Shown here: positions 25,988 through 33,375 of the stretch, in pieces
Numbering within the stretch: the first letter of the stretch is position 1
Layout of the letters: every line of letters starts with the position of its first letter
NCBI RefSeq assembly: GCF_008274825.1
Contig: NZ_CP030848.1
Span: 1,612,001-1,676,000 of the forward strand
DNA from: Sphingobacterium hotanense
GTDB taxonomy: Bacteria; Bacteroidota; Bacteroidia; Sphingobacteriales; Sphingobacteriaceae
DNA: 64,000 nucleotides
Reading direction: 5' to 3'
Made by a program: the position numbers and the translations under genes
The notes under the pieces: generated by a model
Told to the model about the DNA's origin: nothing
What the model saw: the letters and a program-made list of their open reading frames with translations, nothing else
The model's database searches: none

Positions 25988-26739
25988 GCAAGGCTTGCTT
26001 TTAGTTTTTCTAATAGGTCGGATGCTTTGGTATTCTCCACATTGATCTTTCGGATGGTTGCGCGCTTTCCCTTACTTTTCTGTTGTATAATCTTCAGCAA
26101 TTCTTTGCTGTATTCATTTTTGAACGCCGAGATATCGAAGGGTCTGCTATTGGCTTTGATCAGCTGCATCGCCATATCCATTTCTTCTTTTTTGATCTTC
26201 ACCGACCCACTATCTTTCAGATCTTCCGTGCTTCTAATTTCTTCTTCAAAGCGAAGCTTGTTGAGTACAAGAATATTGTCTGATGGTTTGATGATCGCCA
26301 GGTTTTCCACGTTGCGCATCACAAAGGTTCCTAAGCCTGCGGTTTTGCTCTTCTCCAATGCTTTCAACAAAAGCTGATAAGCTTTCTCTCCGGATTTCTG
26401 AGGCTCCAGATAGTAAGGCGTATCGAAATATACGCTATCCACCTCCTGAATCTTGACGAAAGACTGAAGGTTGATCATCTTATTCTTTTCTGGCATGGCA
26501 TCTTCGAAATCTGCGTCTTCCAGTACGACGTACTTGTCTTTAAGCATATAGCCCTTGACAATGTTTTCCCACGCAACCTCTTTTCCGGTTTTCTCATTCA
26601 CACGCTTGTATTTAATATTCGCTTGATCCTTTCGATCCAGCATATCTAAATCCAAGCTGCTCGATTGTGTTGCGCTGTATATCTTTATCGGAATATTCAC
26701 CAATCCGAATCCTATTGCTCCTGTCCAAATTGCTCTCAT
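25984..26739 (-). CDS. ku: Ku protein, NHEJ DNA-end binding
   Basis: A 251-residue bacterial Ku homodimer subunit that binds double-strand ends and recruits LigD. I start at ATG 26739, giving the canonical N-terminus MRAIWTGAIGFGLVNIPIKIY; an upstream TTG-type start at 26766 adds nine unrelated residues. Other motifs: KYKRVNEKTGKEV, WENIVKGY, FDTPYYLEPQ and the Lys/Arg-rich C-terminal extension QQKSKGKRATIRKIN. The stop overlaps that of ligD on the opposite strand, so the two partners are transcribed convergently rather than as an operon. Confidence 0.96.
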   Translation of the reverse strand: MRAIWTGAIGFGLVNIPIKIYSATQSSSLDLDMLDRKDQANIKYKRVNEKTGKEVAWENIVKGYMLKDKYVVLEDADFEDAMPEKNKMINLQSFVKIQEVDSVYFDTPYYLEPQKSGEKAYQLLLKALEKSKTAGLGTFVMRNVENLAIIKPSDNILVLNKLRFEEEIRSTEDLKDSGSVKIKKEEMDMAMQLIKANSRPFDISAFKNEYSKELLKIIQQKSKGKRATIRKINVENTKASDLLEKLKASLA

Positions 26740-26867
26740 AAATTTGATTGTTTGTATGTATAACAACTAAATGGCTGATAGGTTCATTCTACCGTTATTT
26801 GATTTTCTACAACGATTTACAATTTTACGTGTTTAATGCTATGAATAAGCAATATGATAGATAAATT

Positions 26868-27362
26868 ATGGTACGTATAGATCATCGGCTATTGAACAAA
26901 GTAGCGGCTGAATTAGTAAAAAGAGGTTGGACTTTGGCGACTGTGGAGAGCATGACGGCAGGCTTTTTATCCAGTATCTGGAGCTTGCAGGTAGACGCTG
27001 GACATCTTTTGAAGGGGGGGATCGTATGTTTTGAGGAGTCTGTGAAGACCAATCTGCTCCGTGTTCCACAGCATTTAATCGACACCTACACTGCCGAGTC
27101 GATGGAAGTTACGAAAGCTTTGATTCCCGGCTTAAAGAAGCTTATTCCTGCAGACGTCCTGATTTCTTTGACGGGAGTTGCTTATGAGGGGACAAAAAAG
27201 CATCCGACAGCTGAAGTCGGTGATGTGTTTATCGCTGTAGATATTCATGGAATTCTCGTTTCGCGAGTCTATTCATTACCTTCCCTCAATGCTGCGGATA
27301 CTTATGTAAAAGCATTTAACGCATCCTTAGCGTTGCTTGATGAGTTACTTGCGATCGTTTAA
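26868..27362 (+). CDS. CinA C-terminal-type nicotinamide-nucleotide amidase-like protein
   Basis: A 164-residue stand-alone CinA_C domain (PncC-like), which in the family deamidates NMN to recycle NAD by-products. It carries LATVESMTAGFLSS at about residues 24-37, where the family norm is A-E-S-C-T-G-G, plus LKGGIVCFEESVK, SLTGVAYEGTKKHP and VGDVFIAVD. The Cys-to-Met and first Gly-to-Ala changes in the signature make full activity uncertain. NAD recycling beside a DNA ligase is tempting, but LigD uses ATP, so the linkage is more likely general stress. It diverges from ku across about 130 bases. Confidence 0.82.
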   Translation: MVRIDHRLLNKVAAELVKRGWTLATVESMTAGFLSSIWSLQVDAGHLLKGGIVCFEESVKTNLLRVPQHLIDTYTAESMEVTKALIPGLKKLIPADVLISLTGVAYEGTKKHPTAEVGDVFIAVDIHGILVSRVYSLPSLNAADTYVKAFNASLALLDELLAIV

Positions 27363-28249
27363 ATCGTAATCCTGCCTCCGGTAGCCGGAATGGTTGCTCC
27401 AGACACGTAGGATGCAGCTGCAGAGGCTAAGAAAACATAGACAGGAGCAATTTCGGCCGGCTGTCCGGGTCTTCCTATCGGCGTGTTATCACCAAATTTC
27501 TCGTGGTCCGGAATTGTGCTCGGTATCAAGGGAGTCCACACTGGTCCGGGGGCTACGGCGTTGACTCGGATACCATTGCCTTCTTCCAAAAACTTCTGTG
27601 CTAGGTTGGAAGTGAAGTTTTGAATAGCAGCTTTACTCGCAGCATAGGGCAATAGGGTAGGATTCGGATCATAAGCATTAACAGACGTTGTGTTAATGAT
27701 ACTTCCGCCTTCGCGGATGTGCTCCTGCGCGTATTTCGTCAAATAAAACATAGCACTCAGGTTAACCTCAAACGTTTTGTTCCATTCTTCTGCCGTGATT
27801 TCCTGCAGGTTCTTATAGCTCATTTGATAGGCAGCATTGTTGATCAGAATATCGATTTTCTTATAGCGTTCAACGGCGATATCGATAATTTTCTTACAGG
27901 TTTCTTCCGAACGGATATCTCCTTTAAATAGAATGGCTTCTCTACCAGCTTGCTTTACATATTCCTCGGTATCCTTTGCATCTTCATCTTCAATATCATC
28001 TTTGTAGCAAATGATAATATCTGCACCTTCTCTTGCCATAGCGATGGCAACGGCTTTGCCGATCCCCGAGTCGCCACCTGTAATAATAGCAACCTTGCCG
28101 GTCAATAGTCCCGAACCCTCGTAGGTATGTTCGCCATGATCGGGTCGAGGATCCATCTTCTTGGTCTCTCCGGGAGGTTCTTGTGTCTGCTTTTTAAACG
28201 GTGGTCTAGGGTATAAGTCTTTAGGATTTCCTTCTTTCGTTGTTTCCAT
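27359..28249 (-). CDS. Short-chain dehydrogenase/reductase, YghA-like stress type
   Basis: A 296-residue SDR with the long N-terminal extension (PRPPFKKQTQEPPGETKKMD, residues 12-31) seen in the YghA/YhxC/GsiB-associated group. Cofactor motif TGGDSGIGKAVAIAMAREGA, NINNAAYQ-type I-N-N-A-A, catalytic Ser in IINTTSVNAY, and Tyr-Lys in LPYAASKAA, then VNAVAPGPVWTPL. Members of this group are often stress-induced and reduce aldehydes or sugars; substrate unknown. Its last bases overlap the end of the converging CinA-like gene. Confidence 0.9.
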   Translation of the reverse strand: METTKEGNPKDLYPRPPFKKQTQEPPGETKKMDPRPDHGEHTYEGSGLLTGKVAIITGGDSGIGKAVAIAMAREGADIIICYKDDIEDEDAKDTEEYVKQAGREAILFKGDIRSEETCKKIIDIAVERYKKIDILINNAAYQMSYKNLQEITAEEWNKTFEVNLSAMFYLTKYAQEHIREGGSIINTTSVNAYDPNPTLLPYAASKAAIQNFTSNLAQKFLEEGNGIRVNAVAPGPVWTPLIPSTIPDHEKFGDNTPIGRPGQPAEIAPVYVFLASAAASYVSGATIPATGGRITI

Positions 28250-28307
28250 TTTCTATTGTTTTTGATCTATCTAAAGAACAATAAAGCTTTCGAATCGTTC
28301 AATGAAT

Positions 28308-29405
28308 TTAGGATTGGTTTGGAAAGAAAAGGCGGACTTCCGTTCCAACGTTTACTTTGCTAGAAATATTTATTTGGCCATCAAGCCGTTTTATAACGCG
28401 CTTTACAATGAATAGCCCAATTCCGGAACCTCTATGGCTACTTGAGTTTGATCCACGCTGAAAGTTGTAGTAGATTTCGTTGATTTCATGCTCCGGAATG
28501 CCGATTCCATTATCCGTAATGTAATAAGCGACACCCTTATTGGTCGTTTCGGAATAGATTCGGACTACTGGATCTTGCACGGAGGATGAATATTTGATGG
28601 CATTGCCAATAATATTACTGAAGATTTGAAAAACGCCGCCCTGATCGCCAAGTACCGGCAATATTAAACCGGTTTCCACGCGTGTGTTCGGAGAATTGTA
28701 AAGCAGTATTGCATCTTCGCACCAAAACTTGATATTGTCAGCCACGTTGATTAAAGTTTTTTCCGGAGCGTAAGCCCGCGCTTCGCTTAGCTGTACTGTT
28801 TTGTCGATAATCGTGTTCAAACTAATCATCGCCTGATCAATGATATCATACCATTGTTCTCTTTTTTGAACATCGATTAAGTGATTTTGTTTTAGCGTAT
28901 CTATTGCAAGTCGAACAATTGCAATCGGGTTCTTTGCATCATGCGCCAGACTATTGGTAATCTCCTCTAAATCATGATTGTCCGATAGCTGTTGCTCTTG
29001 CTTCTTAAGTAACTGAAGTGCTCTGTTTCTTGCAGTGACGTCGATGGAGGTGTTTAAGATAGCGTAGGTTTGGTTGTCTCTATTGACCAATGCCTTGTAT
29101 TCGAAGTCGAAATAACGCGTATGGGTGACATCGCCATCTACGATGCCCGCAGGTGTATCCATTGCCTTATAGCTGATGCCCGTTCGCCATACATTTTCTA
29201 AGATTCTGGAGAACCCTTCTTCTTTAAAATTTGGAAAGGCTTCGCTTAAAGGCTTGCCAATTATCGACCGGTTGCTACACCACATCGTCAACATGGCGTC
29301 ATTGGCAAAAGCAATATTTAGATCGCTACTGTCGTAAATAGCAGTGGCTAAGGGAGAATGATTCAGTACGTCAATTAACAGTTTAAGGGAATCGTTTTTT
29401 GGCAT
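28308..29405 (-). CDS. PAS-domain sensor histidine kinase
   Basis: A 365-residue soluble kinase. An N-terminal PAS domain (residues about 10-130: LATAIYDSSDLNIAFANDAML, IIGKPLSEAFPN) is followed by a HisKA domain with ITNSLAHDAKNPIAIVRLA (phospho-acceptor His near 155) and an HATPase domain with IIGNAIKYSSS, YYITDNGIGIP and GSGIGLFIVKRV. No response regulator gene is adjacent, so its partner must be elsewhere. PAS plus cytoplasmic location suggests sensing of redox state or a small ligand. Confidence 0.9.
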   Translation of the reverse strand: MPKNDSLKLLIDVLNHSPLATAIYDSSDLNIAFANDAMLTMWCSNRSIIGKPLSEAFPNFKEEGFSRILENVWRTGISYKAMDTPAGIVDGDVTHTRYFDFEYKALVNRDNQTYAILNTSIDVTARNRALQLLKKQEQQLSDNHDLEEITNSLAHDAKNPIAIVRLAIDTLKQNHLIDVQKREQWYDIIDQAMISLNTIIDKTVQLSEARAYAPEKTLINVADNIKFWCEDAILLYNSPNTRVETGLILPVLGDQGGVFQIFSNIIGNAIKYSSSVQDPVVRIYSETTNKGVAYYITDNGIGIPEHEINEIYYNFQRGSNSSSHRGSGIGLFIVKRVIKRLDGQINISSKVNVGTEVRLFFPNQS

Positions 29406-29484
29406 GTAAGAAGTAGATGGTGCGCGTTTGCTGTTCTGCTTTAAATTTAATGATTTTAGGTAAGAAACAAGCTATTCAAAAGCA

Positions 29485-29510
29485 AATCCCCAAATATGCA
29501 TCTGGGGATT
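29485..29510 (-). terminator. Terminator-like hairpin after the DUF2383 gene
   Basis: Arms AATCCCCA (29485-29492) and TGGGGATT (29503-29510). Read on the - strand the stem is followed by TTGCTTTTGAA, a weak T-rich tail, and lies 116 bases after the DUF2383 stop and 80 bases before the kinase start. Confidence 0.5.
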
Positions 29511-29625
29511 CATGGGATGTTTGTTGTAATAAAAAAGTGCTTTCAATATATCTTGGCTTCCAACATGACCAGAGAAGCTTTCCTTAGAAAACGCAATCTG
29601 GTCAAGTGGAAATGTCTTAGTTTCC

Positions 29626-30084
29626 TTATGAATTATCTCTTAATTCTTTGATGTGGTCATGTGCTCCTAATTGCATGCTGAGCTGTGTTTGCAATAAATC
29701 GACAATCTCAGGAAAGTCAGATAAAGATTCGTTTATCAAATTCTTATATGCGCTTTTGAATTCATCTTCGCCCTTTTCGCAACTCGCAAGCACAGACTCC
29801 GATGTTGACGGGGCAACCAATGATTTTAAGTCCATCCAAGCTCTAAATAGCTTTCCGCTTACCATCGTACCATCATCAACAGTTTCTTCAAACTTCGTAA
29901 TAAATGGAGCGAGCTCCGACTTGAATTGTTCGGATTGACGTTTGTAATCACCAAATAAAGCGTATAGATTCTCAAGGTTTTCCGACTGGACGATATCTTG
30001 TGCTTTTTGATAACCTGCAATGCGCTCATTATTTATTTCAATGGCATCCCTTAATATCTCTATCTTTCTATCGAACGTTTCCAT
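29626..30084 (-). CDS. DUF2383/PA2169-type four-helix-bundle protein
   Basis: A 152-residue helical protein with no signal peptide. Pattern of the PA2169-like family: ILRDAIEINNERIAGYQKAQ in the first helix, LYALFGDYKRQSEQFKSEL in the second, SGKLFRAWMDLKSL near the middle, VLASCEKGEDEFKSAYKN in the third and LQTQLSMQLGAHDHIKELR in the last. Ferritin-like fold is predicted for these proteins and they often sit near other stress genes, as here. Biochemical role unknown. Confidence 0.82.
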   Translation of the reverse strand: METFDRKIEILRDAIEINNERIAGYQKAQDIVQSENLENLYALFGDYKRQSEQFKSELAPFITKFEETVDDGTMVSGKLFRAWMDLKSLVAPSTSESVLASCEKGEDEFKSAYKNLINESLSDFPEIVDLLQTQLSMQLGAHDHIKELRDNS

Positions 30085-30186
30085 ACTAGTCTATTTTGAT
30101 GGAAGAACATTCGATAGGAGAACCTAGTTTGATGCATTTGTAAAACAGGTATTTATATCGTTTTTGGGAGCATTTTACTTATTCGT

Positions 30187-31221
30187 TTAACGCAACATAC
30201 GAAGAAGCTTTTTTGTGATATGCTTCTCCCTTTCTTTTGCCCCAGAAGGAACCTTTTTCAACCAGCTATCCAAGAGTCCTTCTTCATAACTTTCCATAAG
30301 CCTAGGGTCTATATAGTGGTTCTTTGCAATTGTTTTTGTATTTCCTAATAATTTAGCGACCCGCTCAATCGTATTGTTCAATATTTCTTTGCGTTCTTTT
30401 TTTGTTTCGGGTGTTGCGGCTTCGGAAAGATATTCTAGAAAGGAAAAGCAGGCATTCCAGGTACGAAAGGTTTTACAGGTGACCTCTTCTTGGTAAAATG
30501 TTTTCAAATAATGGTTTAGCTGATTAGAGTCTAGCGTATGCGAACGTCCGTTCTTATCTAAATATTGAAATAAGCGTTGTCCCGGTATTTCTTTTACGGA
30601 ACGTAGAATGTTGTACAGTCTCTTACCTTTTAGGACCTTTTTCTGTTTGATACCTTTCTTGCCTACAAATTCGAATAGCACCTTGTTGCTTTGAAAATCT
30701 GCATGTTTGTTCTTGAGGGTGGTTAAACCATAGGATCCGTTTTGCTTGCTATACTGCTCATTCCCAATACGAATCGATGTCTGATCCATTATCTCTAAAG
30801 CTAGTGCGACGACCTTACGCTCATCTAAGTCTTTTCGTCGCAGATCTCTTTTGATTTGTTTCCGGAGTAACGGAAGTCCTTTTCCAAACACGATGAGATT
30901 AGCAAATTTATTGTCTTTGCGTAAAGAAGACCAGGCTGTGTGATATTTATATTGTTTGCGACCGCGCACATCTATCCCCGTCGCCTGAATATGACCGTTG
31001 GGACTGGAGCATATCCATACATCTTCCCAGGCAGGAGGGATGACTAAGCTGGCAATACGCTTGAGCTTCTTGTCATCTTTTATAGTCTTTCCCTTCTTGT
31101 CAACGTAGGTGAATCGCTTACCCTTCCTGAGGCGTTTTATCCCATTTTTATTGCAATCCACATAACGTAGTCCATGGCTCTTCAGTTCTTTTGCTGATTG
31201 AACATCCTCCTGCATCTTCAT
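30187..31221 (-). CDS. DNA topoisomerase IB
   Basis: A 344-residue bacterial (poxvirus-like) type IB topoisomerase that relaxes supercoils through a 3'-phosphotyrosine link. N-terminal domain: GLRYVDCNKNGIKRLRKGKRF and YVDKKG; catalytic domain: MDQTSIRIGNEQYSKQNGSYGL with the first Arg, QVTCKTFRTWNA-like C-K-T-F-R-T-W-N-A with the second Arg, and AKNHYIDPRLMESY with the nucleophilic Tyr near residue 303. The family is common near stress and repair genes in soil and plant-associated bacteria. Start at 31221 (MKMQED); an internal Met two residues on is also possible. Confidence 0.93.
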   Translation of the reverse strand: MKMQEDVQSAKELKSHGLRYVDCNKNGIKRLRKGKRFTYVDKKGKTIKDDKKLKRIASLVIPPAWEDVWICSSPNGHIQATGIDVRGRKQYKYHTAWSSLRKDNKFANLIVFGKGLPLLRKQIKRDLRRKDLDERKVVALALEIMDQTSIRIGNEQYSKQNGSYGLTTLKNKHADFQSNKVLFEFVGKKGIKQKKVLKGKRLYNILRSVKEIPGQRLFQYLDKNGRSHTLDSNQLNHYLKTFYQEEVTCKTFRTWNACFSFLEYLSEAATPETKKERKEILNNTIERVAKLLGNTKTIAKNHYIDPRLMESYEEGLLDSWLKKVPSGAKEREKHITKKLLRMLR

Positions 31222-31432
31222 AAATTTTAATGGTATCCTTGTTATAACATTTCATAATGAAATTCGTTCTGCATAGCACGATTTCTTTATAAAAACCGCA
31301 TAATAGATTTGGACATTAATGCCTATTGAGATAGGAGAGGATACTTTGGGAATATTTGGATTTTTCCATTTTGGTTGGAAAGAGAAGGAGTATATATAAA
31401 GCTTATTAAGAACAGTTCCTTTAACATAAAAA

Positions 31433-31458
31433 GGGGATCATCTTCTCAAATGATCCCC
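31433..31458 (-). terminator. Terminator of the haem-uptake operon
   Basis: Arms GGGGATCAT (31433-31441) and ATGATCCCC (31450-31458). On the - strand the stem is followed directly by TTTTTATG, a classic T-tract, 24 bases after the stop of the last gene of the operon. Confidence 0.85.
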
Positions 31459-31481
31459 CAAACTAATCAATAAAGTTTATT

Positions 31482-32078
31482 TTACTTAGTGAATTTCTTC
31501 ACATTGATATTATAATCTGCAGTCCCCTGAGCAGCAGTTATTTTTCCAGCGTTGATGACATAAAGCTCTTCCGCTTGATCATTCAGTGCTTTGCCTTTAT
31601 ACATGACGATATAACGATTTGGAGTCGGATAAACCGCATGGTTATTCTTGAAGTCATAAATAATCCAAGTAGCTCCTTTTGCAGGTGCACCGGCACTTGA
31701 CGCATCAATGCTGAACTCATTGGTAGCTGTTATCTTCGCCGCCAAGATATCTTTCAATGTAAGTTTTTCAACGGACGTATTTTCCATATCAAAGTATCCC
31801 ATTGAATAGACATCGTCGCGTGAGTTCTTTAAATTAGAACCATACATTCCGGATAAGTTGACCATGCTTTTCGCACTGTCCTGAACGGAATTTGTTTTGA
31901 AGTCAAAGAATACTTTTTTGTTAGGAGGCACCGTAAGGGATGCTAATTCCGTCTTTGCTCCGCTATCACTGAGTTTAGGGATTACCACTTCATCGTCATC
32001 CGAACAAGAAGTAATTGAGGTCCAAGAAAACCCGATAACAGCAAACAAAAGAAAGGTAGATTTAAAGGTTTTAATCAT
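31482..32078 (-). CDS. Lipoprotein of unknown function, last gene of haem operon
   Basis: A 198-residue lipoprotein (hydrophobic N-terminus, lipobox TSC near residue 25, then an acidic SDDDE stretch). The mature part is beta-rich: KKVFFDFKTNSV, YSMGYFDMENT, TWIIYDFKNNHAVYP, RYIVMYKGKALN and EELYVINAGKIT. It has some resemblance in length and strand pattern to HmuY but lacks the W-D-I/L-A-F block, so I do not assign it there. It starts 6 bases after the haem oxygenase stop, so it belongs to the haem operon and could be a second haem-binding lipoprotein. Confidence 0.6.
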   Translation of the reverse strand: MIKTFKSTFLLFAVIGFSWTSITSCSDDDEVVIPKLSDSGAKTELASLTVPPNKKVFFDFKTNSVQDSAKSMVNLSGMYGSNLKNSRDDVYSMGYFDMENTSVEKLTLKDILAAKITATNEFSIDASSAGAPAKGATWIIYDFKNNHAVYPTPNRYIVMYKGKALNDQAEELYVINAGKITAAQGTADYNINVKKFTK

Positions 32079-32084
32079 GATATT

Positions 32085-32645
32085 TTATGCATTTATGGTA
32101 TTTGTGAATGTATTAGAAAATTGTTCGAAGGTGTTGTGTGCACTCGCGATTGCTTCTTCGATATCTTTTTCTTCGGCAACCTCCGTGTTGATGATCTTTG
32201 TGAACTCTGCCCATTTCTCTGCAGACTGCTCACCATAGCCTTGGAAGAAGTTAAATCCAGTCTCTATACCCTGCTTTTGTAGCATCTTGACGATGTATGG
32301 GCCGCCCATGATAGAACCTTCCAATACATATAATGCACCGATAGCTTGGTTCTTGTTCTCAATAACTGGAAGAAAGGCTTGTGGAAGATCAGCTAAATCT
32401 GCACCTAATACTGCGATATCTTTGGCGATATCTTTCGCACTTCTGCGAACGCGGAAGTATGGTTCCAATGAGGCTGGAATGTTGTTAGCAATCTGTTGTT
32501 CTAACGTCTCAAAGTATGAAAAGAAAAACTTTAATAAGTCTGCATAATCTAAATTATTCTCGATTGCTTTTAAACGGTAAACCACTTGTTTTTCTAAGTT
32601 TTGGTGGCCGTTTTTCGTTGCTGCTTTGATTCTTTCGCTTAACAT
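32085..32645 (-). CDS. Haem oxygenase (biliverdin-producing)
   Basis: A 186-residue helical haem oxygenase that opens haem to biliverdin, CO and iron in the cytoplasm. Proximal His in KNGHQNLEK near residue 15, and the distal-helix signature AIGALYVLEGSIMGGPYIVKML in two overlapping pieces near residue 105-126, with the Gly-rich kink over the haem. Length fits bacterial forms. It lies between hmuY and the last lipoprotein in the haem operon, so imported haem can be degraded for iron as soon as it enters the cell. Confidence 0.87.
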   Translation of the reverse strand: MLSERIKAATKNGHQNLEKQVVYRLKAIENNLDYADLLKFFFSYFETLEQQIANNIPASLEPYFRVRRSAKDIAKDIAVLGADLADLPQAFLPVIENKNQAIGALYVLEGSIMGGPYIVKMLQKQGIETGFNFFQGYGEQSAEKWAEFTKIINTEVAEEKDIEEAIASAHNTFEQFSNTFTNTINA

Positions 32646-32664
32646 AATTATTGTATTTAAAAAT

Positions 32665-33375
32665 TTATTGTGTTCTTAGATTTTTACTGCCGTCTTCCTG
32701 TACGAAATATCGAAAGGTATAATAGGGAGCTTGCCAATTCACGTCTGTAACAACGGGTGGATTGTTTTTGTAGACATTGATGAACTGAAGCTTCGCATAT
32801 TTACCGTTAGAGAGTCTTAGTACATAAGTCCTGTTAGGTGCGACCTGCACAAGATGAGAAGTCATATTGTAGTTATACCAACCGGCAGAGCTCTCATCGA
32901 TTATCATCCCGATATTGTATAGAGTGCTACGGTCGAATTCTGCATCGCTGGGTGCTGTTGTGACGTTCTGATAGTCTTGCTTCAGCAATAGCATCTTATG
33001 CTTTGAGGCATTGCCGGTAAAAGGGGCGCCTGTCTGCTCGCCATTGTTGATATAGATACTACTGTTGTAATAATTGCTGAAAGCCAAGTCCCAATCAGTT
33101 TTCTGGAAGTGGCTAGCAGAATCCTGCGCGGTCTTTAGCCAGGTTTGCTTTTTATCGGCGAAACGGAAGAGGAAGGTATGGAAATCTCGTTTCTCTTTGC
33201 CTGGCCCAGTAGTGCCTACCGAAGCATCTACGTCTCCTGCAAGATTTTCAATTACGATGCTCACTCCATCTTCAAGGGGGAGTGATGGTCCTTCATTGGA
33301 TTTACTACATGCTGTCAACAGGAGGAGCGACAGCAATAGGATTAACGTATGTTGTTTTTTATAAGTCATTGTCAT
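32665..33375 (-). CDS. hmuY: HmuY-family haem-binding lipoprotein
   Basis: A 236-residue surface lipoprotein, lipobox TAC at about residue 23. HmuY-type pattern: FLFRFADKKQ, TDWDLAFSNYYNSSIYINNG near residues 92-111, then SAGWYNY, RTYVLRLSNGKYAKLQFINVY and the closing YYTFRYFVQEDGS. HmuY proteins capture haem and hand it to the TonB receptor. The start ATG overlaps the receptor's TAA by one base (TAATG); a second Met two codons on is an alternative. Axial haem ligands cannot be assigned by eye. Confidence 0.85.
   Translation of the reverse strand: MTMTYKKQHTLILLLSLLLLTACSKSNEGPSLPLEDGVSIVIENLAGDVDASVGTTGPGKEKRDFHTFLFRFADKKQTWLKTAQDSASHFQKTDWDLAFSNYYNSSIYINNGEQTGAPFTGNASKHKMLLLKQDYQNVTTAPSDAEFDRSTLYNIGMIIDESSAGWYNYNMTSHLVQVAPNRTYVLRLSNGKYAKLQFINVYKNNPPVVTDVNWQAPYYTFRYFVQEDGSKNLRTQ

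Noticed and set aside
31482..32078. Calling this gene a second HmuY
   Set aside because: It lacks the W-D-L-A-F block and the closing YYTFRYF-type motif seen in the real HmuY next to it; kept as unknown lipoprotein.
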